Part shown: one piece after another, positions 53,999 through 62,453 of the stretch
Numbering within the stretch: position 1 is the first letter of the stretch
Layout of the letters: each line of letters begins with the position of its first letter
Source of the DNA: Flavobacteria bacterium MS024-2A
GTDB taxonomy: Bacteria; Bacteroidota; Bacteroidia; Flavobacteriales; Flavobacteriaceae
Length of the DNA stretch: 64,000 nt
Direction: 5' to 3'
Assembly (NCBI GenBank): GCA_905182305.1
Contig: CAJJBB010000005.1
Coordinates: 231,072-295,071, forward strand
Made by a program: the position numbers and the translations under genes
The notes under the pieces: generated by a model
The model's database searches: none
What the model saw: only the letters and a program-made list of their open reading frames with translations
What the model was told of the DNA's origin: nothing

Positions 53999-55758
53999 AA
54001 TAATACTTTTAATGTTGTTAGTTTTTTTTGAGAACGTATATTTTTTTTCCTGATTTTTTTAACTTCTTCTGCAATCAAATTGCTTGACTCATTTCCAAAA
54101 TTTGTTCTAATATATGATAAAACGTCTGCAATTTGATCATCACTTAAAAATGAATGTTGTGGCATTAGCCCTTCATAAGTCTCTCCTTTGACCTCAATTT
54201 CGCTTTCCATTCCATTTAATATTAGTTTTACTAATCGTTCTTTATCACCTGTTACCCAGTCAGTTCCACCCAGAGGCGGAAACCTTCCAGAAGTACCCAT
54301 CCCGTTGTTTTGGTGACAAGCCACACAATATTGGTTATATATTTTCTGTCCTATTTTTGAATCTTCTGGTTCAATTCGATCTTTTACGATATCTGGCGTT
54401 CGGATGTGGCTCATAGACTTTCTTTCTTCCATTACGACCAATTCTTTTTCACCAAAATTTTCTCGATCACCCTTAAATTGAACCTTCCAAATTTTACCTT
54501 TTTCGGTTTCAGATAAATACATTGTTCCGTCCGGAGCGAAAGCAATTCCCATGGGACGATACATCGCATCGCGAGTATTAACAATGGGATCGATCTGAGC
54601 AAAACCGTCTGCAAAAATTTCATATTCTCCAGAGGGTTTTCCATCCTTAAAGGGTACAAATCCAATAAAATAACTCGATTGAGGGTAAGGGGCTCGATTT
54701 GTAGAACCATGGAAACCGATAAAAGCTCCGTTTTTATACCTTTCAGGAAAAGCATCTCCTTCGTAAAAAACCAAGTCGTTTGGCGCCCAATGTCCTGGAA
54801 ATCCGATAATAGGGTCTTTGTAATCAGCACAACGACCGATTATGTTTCCATCTCCTCCATATTCAGGAGCCAACACTTTTTTTCCTTGCATTTGATCGTA
54901 ATAGCAATAAGGCCAACCGAAGTGATCTCCTTTTTCAATCTTTACAAATTCTTCAGAGGGAAGTAATGCACTTTCCCATTGATTGAAATGATTGGGCCAA
55001 AGTCTTGTTAGATCATCCCTACCATGAATAACTGAATAAAGGTGATTGTCCGAATTGTTCCAGTCCAAAGCAACGATACTTCTTAAGCCACTTGCAAATT
55101 TCTCACCATCATGTTGAGTTTGTCCTATTTTTTCAGCATCAAAACGCCAAATACCACCGTGATCTTTGAGTAAAGGGCAAGGGTCCTGACCCGGAGCCAT
55201 GGGGGTTCTTTTTGGATTTTGACAAGCGTTGTTTGGCGCTCCAAAAGGAACATATATATGTCCGTCATTGTCAAATGCAATTGGCTTTCCTATGTGTTCG
55301 TGAGAACCATGGGCATGATCATCATGTACGATGATCTCTGCATCTCCAGTAGGGATAAGCTTGTCTGGGTTTAATTTGTATCTATAAACAGTTAGTTGTG
55401 AACTAAAATATAGATAGCCTTTATAAATTCTAGCAGCAGTAGAGTAACTTCCTCTTTGAGGTATGTGATAGCTGCCAAACTTTACCAGAGAATCAACGAC
55501 CCCATCTTTGTCAATATCTCTAATTGCAGCTAGAACTCCGGCTTCACTAGATTTTTTGAATTTGACATACAAATCACCGTTGTTGTTCACGGTCATGTGT
55601 CTGACTGTTTCTGCTATACTGTCGACATAAACGGTTGAAACAAATCCCTTTGGAAGAAAGAGTTCTCCCTTATTAATGGTGTTTTGACAACCGATTAAAT
55701 TTATAAATAACACTGCAACAATTACCCTCCAGATTCTTTTATGAAATATCATCTTCAA
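53995..55758 (-). CDS. Lipoprotein sugar dehydrogenase (beta-propeller, PQQ type) fused to cytochrome c
   Basis: The protein has 587 residues with lipoprotein signal RVIVAVLFINLIGC (Cys24). The central six-bladed propeller resembles soluble glucose/sorbosone dehydrogenases: VYVDSIAETVRHMTVNNNGDLYV, HIGKPIAFDNDGHIYVPFGAPNN, FASGLRSIVALDWN, KGDHFGWPYCYYD, and YRPMGIAFAPDGTMYLSETEKGKIW. The C-terminal haem site is YCVACH (Cys478-His482) with distal Met in GLMPQHSF, so electrons can go to the respiratory chain. It overlaps the metallohydrolase by 4 bp and lies 13 bp after the CBM9-like gene. Likely oxidises an (amino) sugar to a lactone. The substrate is not deducible. Confidence 0.85.
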   Translation of the reverse strand: MKMIFHKRIWRVIVAVLFINLIGCQNTINKGELFLPKGFVSTVYVDSIAETVRHMTVNNNGDLYVKFKKSSEAGVLAAIRDIDKDGVVDSLVKFGSYHIPQRGSYSTAARIYKGYLYFSSQLTVYRYKLNPDKLIPTGDAEIIVHDDHAHGSHEHIGKPIAFDNDGHIYVPFGAPNNACQNPKRTPMAPGQDPCPLLKDHGGIWRFDAEKIGQTQHDGEKFASGLRSIVALDWNNSDNHLYSVIHGRDDLTRLWPNHFNQWESALLPSEEFVKIEKGDHFGWPYCYYDQMQGKKVLAPEYGGDGNIIGRCADYKDPIIGFPGHWAPNDLVFYEGDAFPERYKNGAFIGFHGSTNRAPYPQSSYFIGFVPFKDGKPSGEYEIFADGFAQIDPIVNTRDAMYRPMGIAFAPDGTMYLSETEKGKIWKVQFKGDRENFGEKELVVMEERKSMSHIRTPDIVKDRIEPEDSKIGQKIYNQYCVACHQNNGMGTSGRFPPLGGTDWVTGDKERLVKLILNGMESEIEVKGETYEGLMPQHSFLSDDQIADVLSYIRTNFGNESSNLIAEEVKKIRKKNIRSQKKLTTLKVLL

Positions 55759-55771
55759 TTATATAGTTTTT

Positions 55772-56495
55772 TTACTTAAAATTTAAGGTTCCAAAAAATT
55801 CAGGACGATGAAAATCTGGGTTTTCAGTTTTAACAGGATTCCAACTTAAATAATGAGGCTGAGTGGTGTCATCACCACATTTGTAAAAGTTTGCCTTCGC
55901 GATTAGGTTTGAAAAGTTAAAGCCTTCATTGTAGGTAAATATAGAAGCGGGGATTACAACTACCATTTCCCATTCAAATTTTCCTGATTTTTCGTCAAAA
56001 GGTTGGTCTCCAAGTGTTGACCAAGTTTTAATTTCTTTGATTATCTTTTCTTGTGGAATAAAAGTTCGATTACTTCGATCTGGACCATATGCTAAATGAG
56101 TAGTGCCTATACAATTAAATTCAAAATTATAATAGTTTCCATCCTTCATAGGGTCAATAAAAAATTCCACACAACTGTCGCGATGGGTGGCACTATTGGG
56201 TTCAGATCTTTTTGCTAAAAGATGATCTTCTTTAACATAAAACTTAATGAATAACAAGCTATCGTCATGTGCAATTCTAAAATCTACTTGAGGCTGGTAA
56301 AGACTCTTGTCCCATTCGAGCCAATTCATAGTGTTTAGTATGGTCTCTTTTTCAATAACAGTTGAAATATTTTCAAAGCTTAAACCGATCATTTACAGCA
56401 ATCTTAAAAACTTCAAGTGCTTTTGTTTTTAAACTCATGTTTGAACAACTGATAAGAAAAACAGCAATATTTAAGATAAGAAAGATTGATTTCAT
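55772..56495 (-). pseudogene. CBM9-like carbohydrate-binding lipoprotein, frameshifted at its N-terminus
   Basis: ATG 56495 starts a lipoprotein signal (MKSIFLILNIAVFLISC) followed by SNMSLKTKALEVFKIAVN, then the frame fails. One base over, from about 56392, the frame encodes 206 residues of a CBM9-like sandwich: WLEWDKSLYQPQVDFRIAHD, LFIKFYVKEDHLLAKRSEPN, RDSCVEFFIDPMKDGNYYNFEFN, FEWEMVVVIPASIF and PHYLSWNPVKTENPDFHRPEFFG. Removing one A in GTAAATG would join them. Such domains bind sugars or act as secreted accessory proteins. It is the first gene of the eight-gene operon and 13 bp before the dehydrogenase. Confidence 0.78.
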
Positions 56496-56501
56496 ATATT
56501 G

Positions 56502-56511
56502 ATAAAGCTAA
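56502..56511 (-). promoter_or_regulatory. Possible -7 region of the eight-gene operon
   Basis: On the minus strand this reads TTAGCTTTAT, close to TAnnTTTG. The same ten bases precede the sulfatase at 61191-61200, and TAGCTTTT serves the iol operon. No -33 TTG is evident. Confidence 0.3.
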
Positions 56512-56544
56512 TTTATTTTTTCATATTAAATAATTAAGTAAATA

Positions 56545-57438
56545 ATGAAAAATATTTTTAAATTTTTGATAGCATTAATTTTAATCTCAACTTTTTCTTG
56601 TACTGATTCTGAAGTGTTATATCAACCAATTGATTTTCTTTTTGTAGGTAAATATACGCAGGGTCTTGAAGGTCCAGCGGTTGATGTGAACGGAAATATA
56701 TATTTTGTCAATCCAACTCATTCAGGGTCAATTGGGATAATAGACGGTGAGGGAAAATTCGATTTATTTATTGAGTATTTACCCAAGGGAAGTACTGCAA
56801 ATGGTATTAGATTTGGTGATGATCAAGAAATGTTTTTGGCAGATTATACTGGGCATAATGTCTTGAGAGTTGATTTAAAAACAAAAGAAGTAACTGTTTT
56901 TGCACATGATTCTTTATTAAATCAGCCCAATGATTTGGCAATTTGCTGTAATAATCGAATGTATGCTTCTGATCCGAATTGGAAAAACAGTACTGGAAAC
57001 ATATGGAAAGTTGAAAATGGCGTTTTTGAATTATTAGAGGGTAACATGGGAACGACCAATGGAATTGAAGTCAGCCCTGATGAAAAAACACTTTATGTTA
57101 ACGAAAGTGTTCAAAGAAAAGTTTGGGCATTCGACATTGATAATCTAGGCAATATTTCAAATAAAAAGCTTTTTCATCAGTTTGAAGATTTTGGTATGGA
57201 TGGTATGCGATGTGATCAAAATGGTAATCTTTATATAACACGACATGGCAAAGGGACTATCGTTAAGTTATCTCCAAATGGAGCGCTTCTCAAAGAAATA
57301 AAACTCAAGGGTAAAAAACCTTCCAACATCGCCTTTGGAGGAAAAGATGGAAGAACAGCCTACATTACTTTACAAGACAGAGGTTTTCTTGAATCTTTTC
57401 GAGTAGAAGTTCCCGGAAGGGCTTTTGGCGGTTATTAA
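56545..57438 (+). CDS. SMP-30/gluconolactonase-like lipoprotein
   Basis: The protein has 297 residues with lipoprotein signal MKNIFKFLIALILISTFSC (Cys19). The six-bladed propeller of the SMP-30/gluconolactonase/LRE family shows LEGPAVDVNGNIYFVNPTHSG (metal Glu), STANGIRFGDDQEMFLADY, LNQPNDLAICCNNRMYASDPNW (metal Asn/Asp), GTTNGIEVSPDEKTLYVNES and GMDGMRCDQNGNLYITRHGKG. Members open sugar lactones. It is divergent from the CBM9/sugar-dehydrogenase operon with only 49 bp between starts, so it could hydrolyse the lactone made by that dehydrogenase. Confidence 0.83.
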   Translation: MKNIFKFLIALILISTFSCTDSEVLYQPIDFLFVGKYTQGLEGPAVDVNGNIYFVNPTHSGSIGIIDGEGKFDLFIEYLPKGSTANGIRFGDDQEMFLADYTGHNVLRVDLKTKEVTVFAHDSLLNQPNDLAICCNNRMYASDPNWKNSTGNIWKVENGVFELLEGNMGTTNGIEVSPDEKTLYVNESVQRKVWAFDIDNLGNISNKKLFHQFEDFGMDGMRCDQNGNLYITRHGKGTIVKLSPNGALLKEIKLKGKKPSNIAFGGKDGRTAYITLQDRGFLESFRVEVPGRAFGGY

Positions 57439-57532
57439 TATTCCGAAAAATAGACGATATCTTTAATGCTCTTAAAAATAAAGATACTCCTACTGAAAAC
57501 TATATTAATACCTATGGTCTTCAAGTTTTAAA

Positions 57533-57577
57533 CTGTGGTTTAAAAGAAAAACGCCACTAAAGTTAATTAGAGGCGTT
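57533..57577 (-). repeat. Dispersed cassette, copy H (hairpin and box edge)
   Basis: Read on the minus strand this gives the hairpin, TTTTTCTTTTAAACCACAG and then diverges. It lies between convergent genes, just after the stop of 57624..58151. Confidence 0.5.
57550..57577. terminator. Bidirectional hairpin terminator
   Basis: AACGCC-A-CTAA (57550-57560) pairs with TTAG-A-GGCGTT (57567-57577) across a short loop. It is flanked by T-rich sequence on both strands and sits between two convergent genes. Confidence 0.6.
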
Positions 57578-57623
57578 CGTATTTTCATTAATACTTTTAT
57601 CAATAGTTGATGTTATAGGCTTT

Positions 57624-58151
57624 TTAGTTCAAATTTCCTGCTACTAATTCAGCTGTTATAAATTTGGAATCTAACATATCAACTTGTTGTATTATTTTAT
57701 CATTTTCCCATTGAATCCAAACATTGACTGGTATTGCATAATTTTCTTTTGAGAATTTACCCATAGCATAAAGTTCTCCAAAGTAAGCAGACCAAACTTC
57801 ACCGTTATTCAACTCAAAGGTTTGAAGTCTACCATCTGAAAATGAAATATCTTCATAAATTACGTGAAGATTATTCCAATATTTGATTGATTCTTCTCCT
57901 CCTGTTGCTACAACTGCAGTATCTCCAGAAGTTCTTATTATAAAATCTTTTGCTAAAAGTTCATCTACGTATGAAAAATCTGCTTTTGCAAAAAGGTTCA
58001 TATTTCTAAATAAAGTTTTTGCCTTGCTGTCTCGTGATGTAAACACACCGCTTAATGGATTATCACTTTTTGAAGTAGTATTTTCTTTTGGTGATTGAAC
58101 ACACGATAGTATCATAATAGAAATAAAGGCGATACTTAATAGTTTTTTCAT
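57624..58151 (-). CDS. NTF2/SnoaL-like lipoprotein
   Basis: The protein has 175 residues with lipoprotein signal MKKLLSIAFISIMILSC (Cys17). The rest (about 40-170) looks like the NTF2-like cone fold: AKTLFRNMNLFAKADFSYVDELLAKDFIIRT, SIKYWNNLHVIYEDISF, and NVWIQWENDKIIQQVDMLD. Folds of this sort often bind small ligands or act as isomerases. The role here is unknown. Its upstream region is a copy of the dispersed cassette (58192-58232) followed by an AT-rich leader that matches those before 61543 and 62454. Confidence 0.6.
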   Translation of the reverse strand: MKKLLSIAFISIMILSCVQSPKENTTSKSDNPLSGVFTSRDSKAKTLFRNMNLFAKADFSYVDELLAKDFIIRTSGDTAVVATGGEESIKYWNNLHVIYEDISFSDGRLQTFELNNGEVWSAYFGELYAMGKFSKENYAIPVNVWIQWENDKIIQQVDMLDSKFITAELVAGNLN

Positions 58152-58191
58152 TTTAATTGGTTTATGGTTAATAATATTCAGCTAATATAAC

Positions 58192-58232
58192 AAATCCCAG
58201 AACTTACTGAAGAGGATATGCCGATGATTTAG
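58192..58232 (-). repeat. Dispersed cassette box, copy G
   Basis: Box-only copy, 40 bp upstream of the ATG at 58151 on the minus strand. The leader that follows, TTATATTAGC, then ATTATTAACC and AATTAAAATG, is shared with the leaders before 61543 and 62454. Read on the plus strand it would encode IPELTEEDMPMI and a stop. Confidence 0.6.
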
Positions 58233-58391
58233 TTTTATTCAGAAATACTTATTGAATAATTATAATTTTGATTCCCCAATACCCTCAAAAAAAATCGGTT
58301 TTCATTTTAGGGGTGCAATGCTAAAATGGGTTTATAATCAAACTAATCCCACTCCCTAAACCCAAAATCACCTAAGTTGAAATAGATTAGG

Positions 58392-59450
58392 TTAAAGACT
58401 TGCCTTTATTTGTGAAAGAGCTGTTCTAAAGCCCAAGTGCTCCAACGATGTGTCGGGATCGGTAGCCATTCTGGATGACACCCTATAGCTAGCACAGTAT
58501 GATGCATTACATAAAAATGAGCCTCCTCTAATAACGCGTTCTTCAATGTAGGGATTATTGGGATTGTAGGCCTTTTCTGGTCCTCTAGGGTTGTTCGTGA
58601 CTGGAGTGCTTAAACATTCTTCGTAGTAGTTACTACTGTACCAATCACTAGTCCATTCCCAAACATTACCTGAGATTTCATACAAACCATAATCATTGGA
58701 TGGATAGGTTTTAACTGGCGCACTCTTTTCAAAGCCGTCAGCTTGGGTATTATCCACAGGAAATTCCCCCTCCCAACTGTTCACATAGCTAGATAATTTA
58801 TCAGTTGAATTGCCCCAGAAATAAATATTATCTTGTTTGCCTCCACGGGCAGCAAACTCCCATTCTGCTTCGGTAGGCAAACGTCTTCCGGCCCAATTAC
58901 AATAAGCCATAGCATCTTCATAAGACACATGAACAACAGGATGATTATCTTTTTCAACTATACTACTCCCTTGTCCCTCAGGTTCTTGCCAGTTAGCCCC
59001 AACTGTCCATTTCCACCACTGAGAAAAGTCATATAAATTAGGAATAGATTCCTTAGCTTTTTTAAACAAAAGGGAACCGGGTCTAAGTAACGAGTCATGA
59101 GGTTTTGAAGCACCTGGAGGTAGTTGTAATTTGATCAATTCCCAATCCACAGGCCGTTCTGCAGTGGTCACATAGTTAGTAGCATCAATGAATTTAGAAA
59201 ACTCAGCGTTGGTGACTTCTGTAACGTCCATATAAAATCCATCGACCTTCACAGTGTGTTTAGGCTTCTCATGAGGAAGCGCCATGCCGTCACCTTCTGA
59301 AGCGCCCATATCATAGGTACCACCTGGAATCCAAACCATACCTGCTATTTCTACAATATTTTTTTGAGTGATTTCAATATTTTTTGTTTGTTTGCAACTA
59401 GCAATCATAATAGTGATGACTAAACTTAAAAAAAGCAAGGTTTTTTCCAA
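58392..59450 (-). CDS. Formylglycine-generating enzyme (sulfatase-modifying factor), lipoprotein
   Basis: The protein has 352 residues with a lipoprotein signal ending TIMIASC (Cys19). The SUMF1/FGE fold shows GMVWIPGGTYDMGASEGDGM, FYMDVTEVTNAEFSKFI, VVHVSYEDAMAYCNWAGRRLPTEAEWEFAARGG, EISGNVWEWTSDWY and RVIRGGSFLCNASYCASYR. Cys314 and Cys319 (CxxxxC) match the catalytic pair of true FGE, unlike many FGE-like proteins that lack them. It oxidises the sulfatase active-site cysteine to formylglycine using O2 and copper. Two sulfatase genes lie downstream on the same strand, one broken and one cut by the window edge. Periplasmic anchoring suggests modification after export. Confidence 0.88.
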   Translation of the reverse strand: MEKTLLFLSLVITIMIASCKQTKNIEITQKNIVEIAGMVWIPGGTYDMGASEGDGMALPHEKPKHTVKVDGFYMDVTEVTNAEFSKFIDATNYVTTAERPVDWELIKLQLPPGASKPHDSLLRPGSLLFKKAKESIPNLYDFSQWWKWTVGANWQEPEGQGSSIVEKDNHPVVHVSYEDAMAYCNWAGRRLPTEAEWEFAARGGKQDNIYFWGNSTDKLSSYVNSWEGEFPVDNTQADGFEKSAPVKTYPSNDYGLYEISGNVWEWTSDWYSSNYYEECLSTPVTNNPRGPEKAYNPNNPYIEERVIRGGSFLCNASYCASYRVSSRMATDPDTSLEHLGFRTALSQIKASL

Positions 59451-59582
59451 AATAGTATTATTTAACTATCATTATTTTTCTATAATTTTTTGTTCCCAAC
59501 TCCAAGCTGAGAGAATCATCTAATCGATTCCTATCTCAGCTTTCCAAACTAGTTTTCGATAATAAATAAATTAGTTTCGTTT

Positions 59583-61170
59583 CTATTTTCTTTTTGACAA
59601 ATAGCGTTCTATGTGCATTTGATCAAGGGAGTCAGAGTCTCCGTATTGTGTTCTTAATTCTATTAAACGAATATGCATATTTTTTTGGACTTCTGCATAC
59701 TTTTTCTGTCCATAAAGATTATGCATCTCAGAGGGTCTTTTTCAAGATCATAGAGTTCCCACTCGTCAATATCATAATAAAAATGAATTAATTTGTAACG
59801 CTGTTCGTACGCCATTGTGTCTTTTCACCATATGTACAGATGGGTATTCATAATAATGATAATAAATTGCATCTCTCCATTCGCTTTGTTCCTTGCTGAC
59901 TAATTTCCTAAAAGATTCTCCTTGTAAGTCCTCCGGCTTTGATATCGGCTACCTCCAACAAAGTCTGTGCAAAATCTAAGTTTTGAACCATTTCATCATT
60001 TTAGTTCCTGCCGGAATTTCTTTTGGATATCGCATCAGGATTGGAGTTCTCAAAGATTCTTCATACATGAATCTTTTGTCAAACCAACCGTGTTCTCCTA
60101 AATAAAATCCTTGATCCGAAGTATAAATCACGATAGTATTTTCTGCTAAACCATTTTCATCCAAGTAATCTAAAATTTCCTCCCACACCATCATCTACCG
60201 ATTGAATGGTTCTTAAATAATCTTTTAAATAACGATTGAATTTCCACAAAGCCAATTCTTTTCCTTCAAGATTGGCAGCTTTCATGGCGTCATTTTTAGG
60301 GGTATAAACTTTTAGCCAAGCTGATTTTTGTTCTGAATTAAATCGTTTTAATTCATTTTCAAAACCGGTATTCTTCCCGTAAGGATCGGTTAGCATTTTA
60401 AAATCGTGACCCCAACGCCCGTGTCCACCATTTCCATGAGCCACAGCAATTTGTTCTTCTGAGGCTGCAATAAGCATTTCTTGAGTTTTAGCAGCAGTTC
60501 CTCTATTGCATAATTCATCAAAAAAGTTGGAGGGAGGATCAAAGGTTTTGTCATCAAATAAGGTAAGATACTTTCTCTTCTGGTTTCCAATTTCTATGAG
60601 GTGCTTTTTGGTGATATAATAATAAGAAATGGTTTGTTGGGTCTCTTTTATTTTTAAGCCAATCCAAACTCAATTGGTTGTAATAGTTGTTACATATCCT
60701 TCAATTCTTTTTTTTATACCATCAATTAAAAAATCCGGATTATAATAATGTCCTTGTCCAGGAAGAACTGCCGAATAATCAAACCCCTGAGGAAGTCCGT
60801 TCAAGTGGATTTTACCAATCATTGCAGTTTGATAGCCATTGGCTTTTAAAACTTTTGCAAAATTGGGCTGATCCCAATCAAATTTTTGAACATTGTCAAC
60901 TTTTCCATTCACAAAACTGTGTTTTCCTGTCAACATTACTGCACGGCTGGGCGCGCATATTGAATTGGTGACAAAACCTTTTGCTAATAAGGCTCCTTCA
61001 TTTGCAATTCGATCAATATTGGGAGTATTATTTAGGTCATGACCATAAGCACTAATGGCTTGATAGGCATGATCATCAGACATAATAAAGAGGATGTTTG
61101 GCGGTGTTTCCTTTTTTGTACAAGAATAAAATACAAAGATTCCTAGAGCGATACATAATAACTTTTTCAT
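59583..61170 (-). pseudogene. Sulfatase lipoprotein with several frameshifts
   Basis: ATG 61170 starts a lipoprotein signal ([17 protein letters not shown]), then [21 protein letters not shown] (metal Asp) and the cysteine-type S1 sulfatase motif [14 protein letters not shown] (Cys72, to be formylglycine). The frame stops at 60670. Further blocks appear in other frames: [52 protein letters not shown] (to about 60157), [35 protein letters not shown], then LHFYYDIDEWELYDLEKDP-type C-terminus and a TAG at 59583. At least four or five indels separate them, yet residues stay conserved. The whole would be about 525 residues, normal for the family. Recent pseudogene or dense sequence error. Confidence 0.85.
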
Positions 61171-61542
61171 TTATAAATTTTCATGAGTTAATAAAGCTAA
61201 TTAAGGAAAATTAAATTGAGATAATAGGGGGGGAGTTAAATCTATCTTGGGGGGGGTATTTGTTTCTTTTATTAAACTTAGATTCTGAATAATCATTAAT
61301 TTTATTGTGATTCAAGGGTTTTATGATTTACAAACGTTTTTTAAACATAACAAAGCTTTTATTTTCATTTTAGTCTTGTTAGTTAGTTAATTAGTTAGTT
61401 CAGAATGCGCCTCTAATTAATTTTAGTGGCGTTTTCTTTTCAACCACAGGCATAGCATCTTCAGTAAGTTCAGAAAACACGGAGTAGAGATATTGTAGAG
61501 TTTATTATATTTAAGCACCTTATTAACCATAAATCAATTAAA
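61171..61542. other. Intergenic region with G-tracts, TTAG repeats and cassette copy A
   Basis: Next to the sulfatase start lies ATAAAGCTAA (61191-61200, minus-strand promoter-like). Runs of 7 G (61227-61233) and 8 G (61249-61256) follow, then TTAG-type tandem repeats at 61378-61400 and cassette copy A. Confidence 0.5.
61408..61542 (+). repeat. Dispersed cassette, copy A (complete)
   Basis: Imperfect hairpin (61408-61431) with TTTTCTTTT, box AACCACAGGCATAGCATC plus TTCAGTAAGTTCAG (61442-61473), AACACGGAGTAGAG (61476-61489), then a leader with TTATATTTAAGCACC and AACCATAAATCAATTAAA into the ATG at 61543. Confidence 0.65.
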
Positions 61543-62253
61543 ATGAAAAAATTATTATTTGCATTAACTTTTATCATTGGACTTAATTCTTATGGACAGT
61601 CAACAGTAATGTTGGCAATGGCTCTTGAAGATGGAAAGGAAGATGCTTATCTAAAAATGGAAAAGAATTGGCAAACATTGAATGAGGCAGCTGTTGACAA
61701 AGGAATAATAACTCAATGGTCTGTTTGGAAAAGAACCCCAAGAGAAGGAGATGAAGGTTGGGCAGAATATTTTGTTATGATTAGACGGAATGCTGCACAA
61801 GAGAAGTTAAACGTAGATTGGGAAGAATTATCTTACAAGGTTTTTAAGGGGAAAAGCAAAAAATCAATTGATAAAATGCTTTCAAACCAGGGGATAGTAA
61901 AAGAAATGAGAAGCAGGACTTATAAACTAGAAACTACTACAGGCTGGAGAGGACTTGAGTGGGAAATCGGCGATAAAGCATACTTTCATTATATGACACA
62001 AAAAAACAAAGATTTTATTGATTATGAGAGAGCTGTTTGGAAGCCAATTGCTCAACAAAAAATTCTTGATGGATATTTAAAATATTGGGGGGTTAGTAAA
62101 CTAGTTGATTCAAATGATTTAACAAAAGAATTGAAATCAAGTTCAACTCACATAGCATTCAATTTTCCAACTAAAAAGCAAAATGAACCAGAAATGATTC
62201 CATCTGAAGACTTTTTAAGTGCTAAATCTTGGGAAGGTCTTATTAAACTCTAG
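61543..62253 (+). CDS. Uncharacterised exported protein
   Basis: The protein has 236 residues with Sec signal MKKLLFALTFIIGLNSYGQ. The body is soluble and charged, with no motif I can assign. Segments such as VMLAMALEDGKEDAYLKMEK, IITQWSVWKRTPREGDEGWAEYFVMI and YERAVWKPIAQQKILDGYLKYWGV hint at two ferredoxin-like (dimeric alpha/beta barrel, NIPSNAP or EthD-like) repeats, but that is a guess. It is preceded by cassette copy A and followed by a hairpin terminator at 62319-62346, so it is a single-gene unit. Confidence 0.6.
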   Translation: MKKLLFALTFIIGLNSYGQSTVMLAMALEDGKEDAYLKMEKNWQTLNEAAVDKGIITQWSVWKRTPREGDEGWAEYFVMIRRNAAQEKLNVDWEELSYKVFKGKSKKSIDKMLSNQGIVKEMRSRTYKLETTTGWRGLEWEIGDKAYFHYMTQKNKDFIDYERAVWKPIAQQKILDGYLKYWGVSKLVDSNDLTKELKSSSTHIAFNFPTKKQNEPEMIPSEDFLSAKSWEGLIKL

Positions 62254-62318
62254 AGAAATGTTGCCAGCTGAAGAACTAACTTTAGTTTATTCATCATTCT
62301 AGATAAAACACTTTTTTA

Positions 62319-62346
62319 AACGTCACTAATTAACTTTAGTGGCGTT
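62319..62346 (+). terminator. Intrinsic terminator of the exported-protein gene
   Basis: AACGTCACTAA (62319-62329) pairs with TTAGTGGCGTT (62336-62346) apart from one mismatch, followed by TTTCTTTT. Confidence 0.7.
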
Positions 62347-62453
62347 TTCTTTTAAACCACAGGCATATCATCTTCTGTAAGTACAGGAATAAAAACACGG
62401 AGTAGAGTTAGAGTTTTTTATATTAGCAGCTTGTTAATTATAAATCAATCAAA
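62319..62453 (+). repeat. Dispersed cassette, copy B (complete)
   Basis: Same order as copy A: hairpin (62319-62346), TTTTCTTTT, box AAACCACAGGCATATCATC plus TTCTGTAAGTACAGG, AACACGGAGTAGAG, leader with TTATATTAGC and ATAAATCAATCAAA into the TTG start at 62454. Confidence 0.65.

Noticed and set aside
54432..54966. Alternative frames within the sugar dehydrogenase
   Set aside because: The real frame has the propeller motifs and the haem site. The others are shadows.
57445..57560. Plus-strand frame ending KEKRH before the hairpin
   Set aside because: About 38 codons, no start and no family. Its end coincides with the dispersed repeat, so it is more likely debris.
61378..61400. TTAG tandem units as a possible CRISPR or telomere-like array
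   Set aside because: Too short, with no spacers and no cas genes anywhere in the window.
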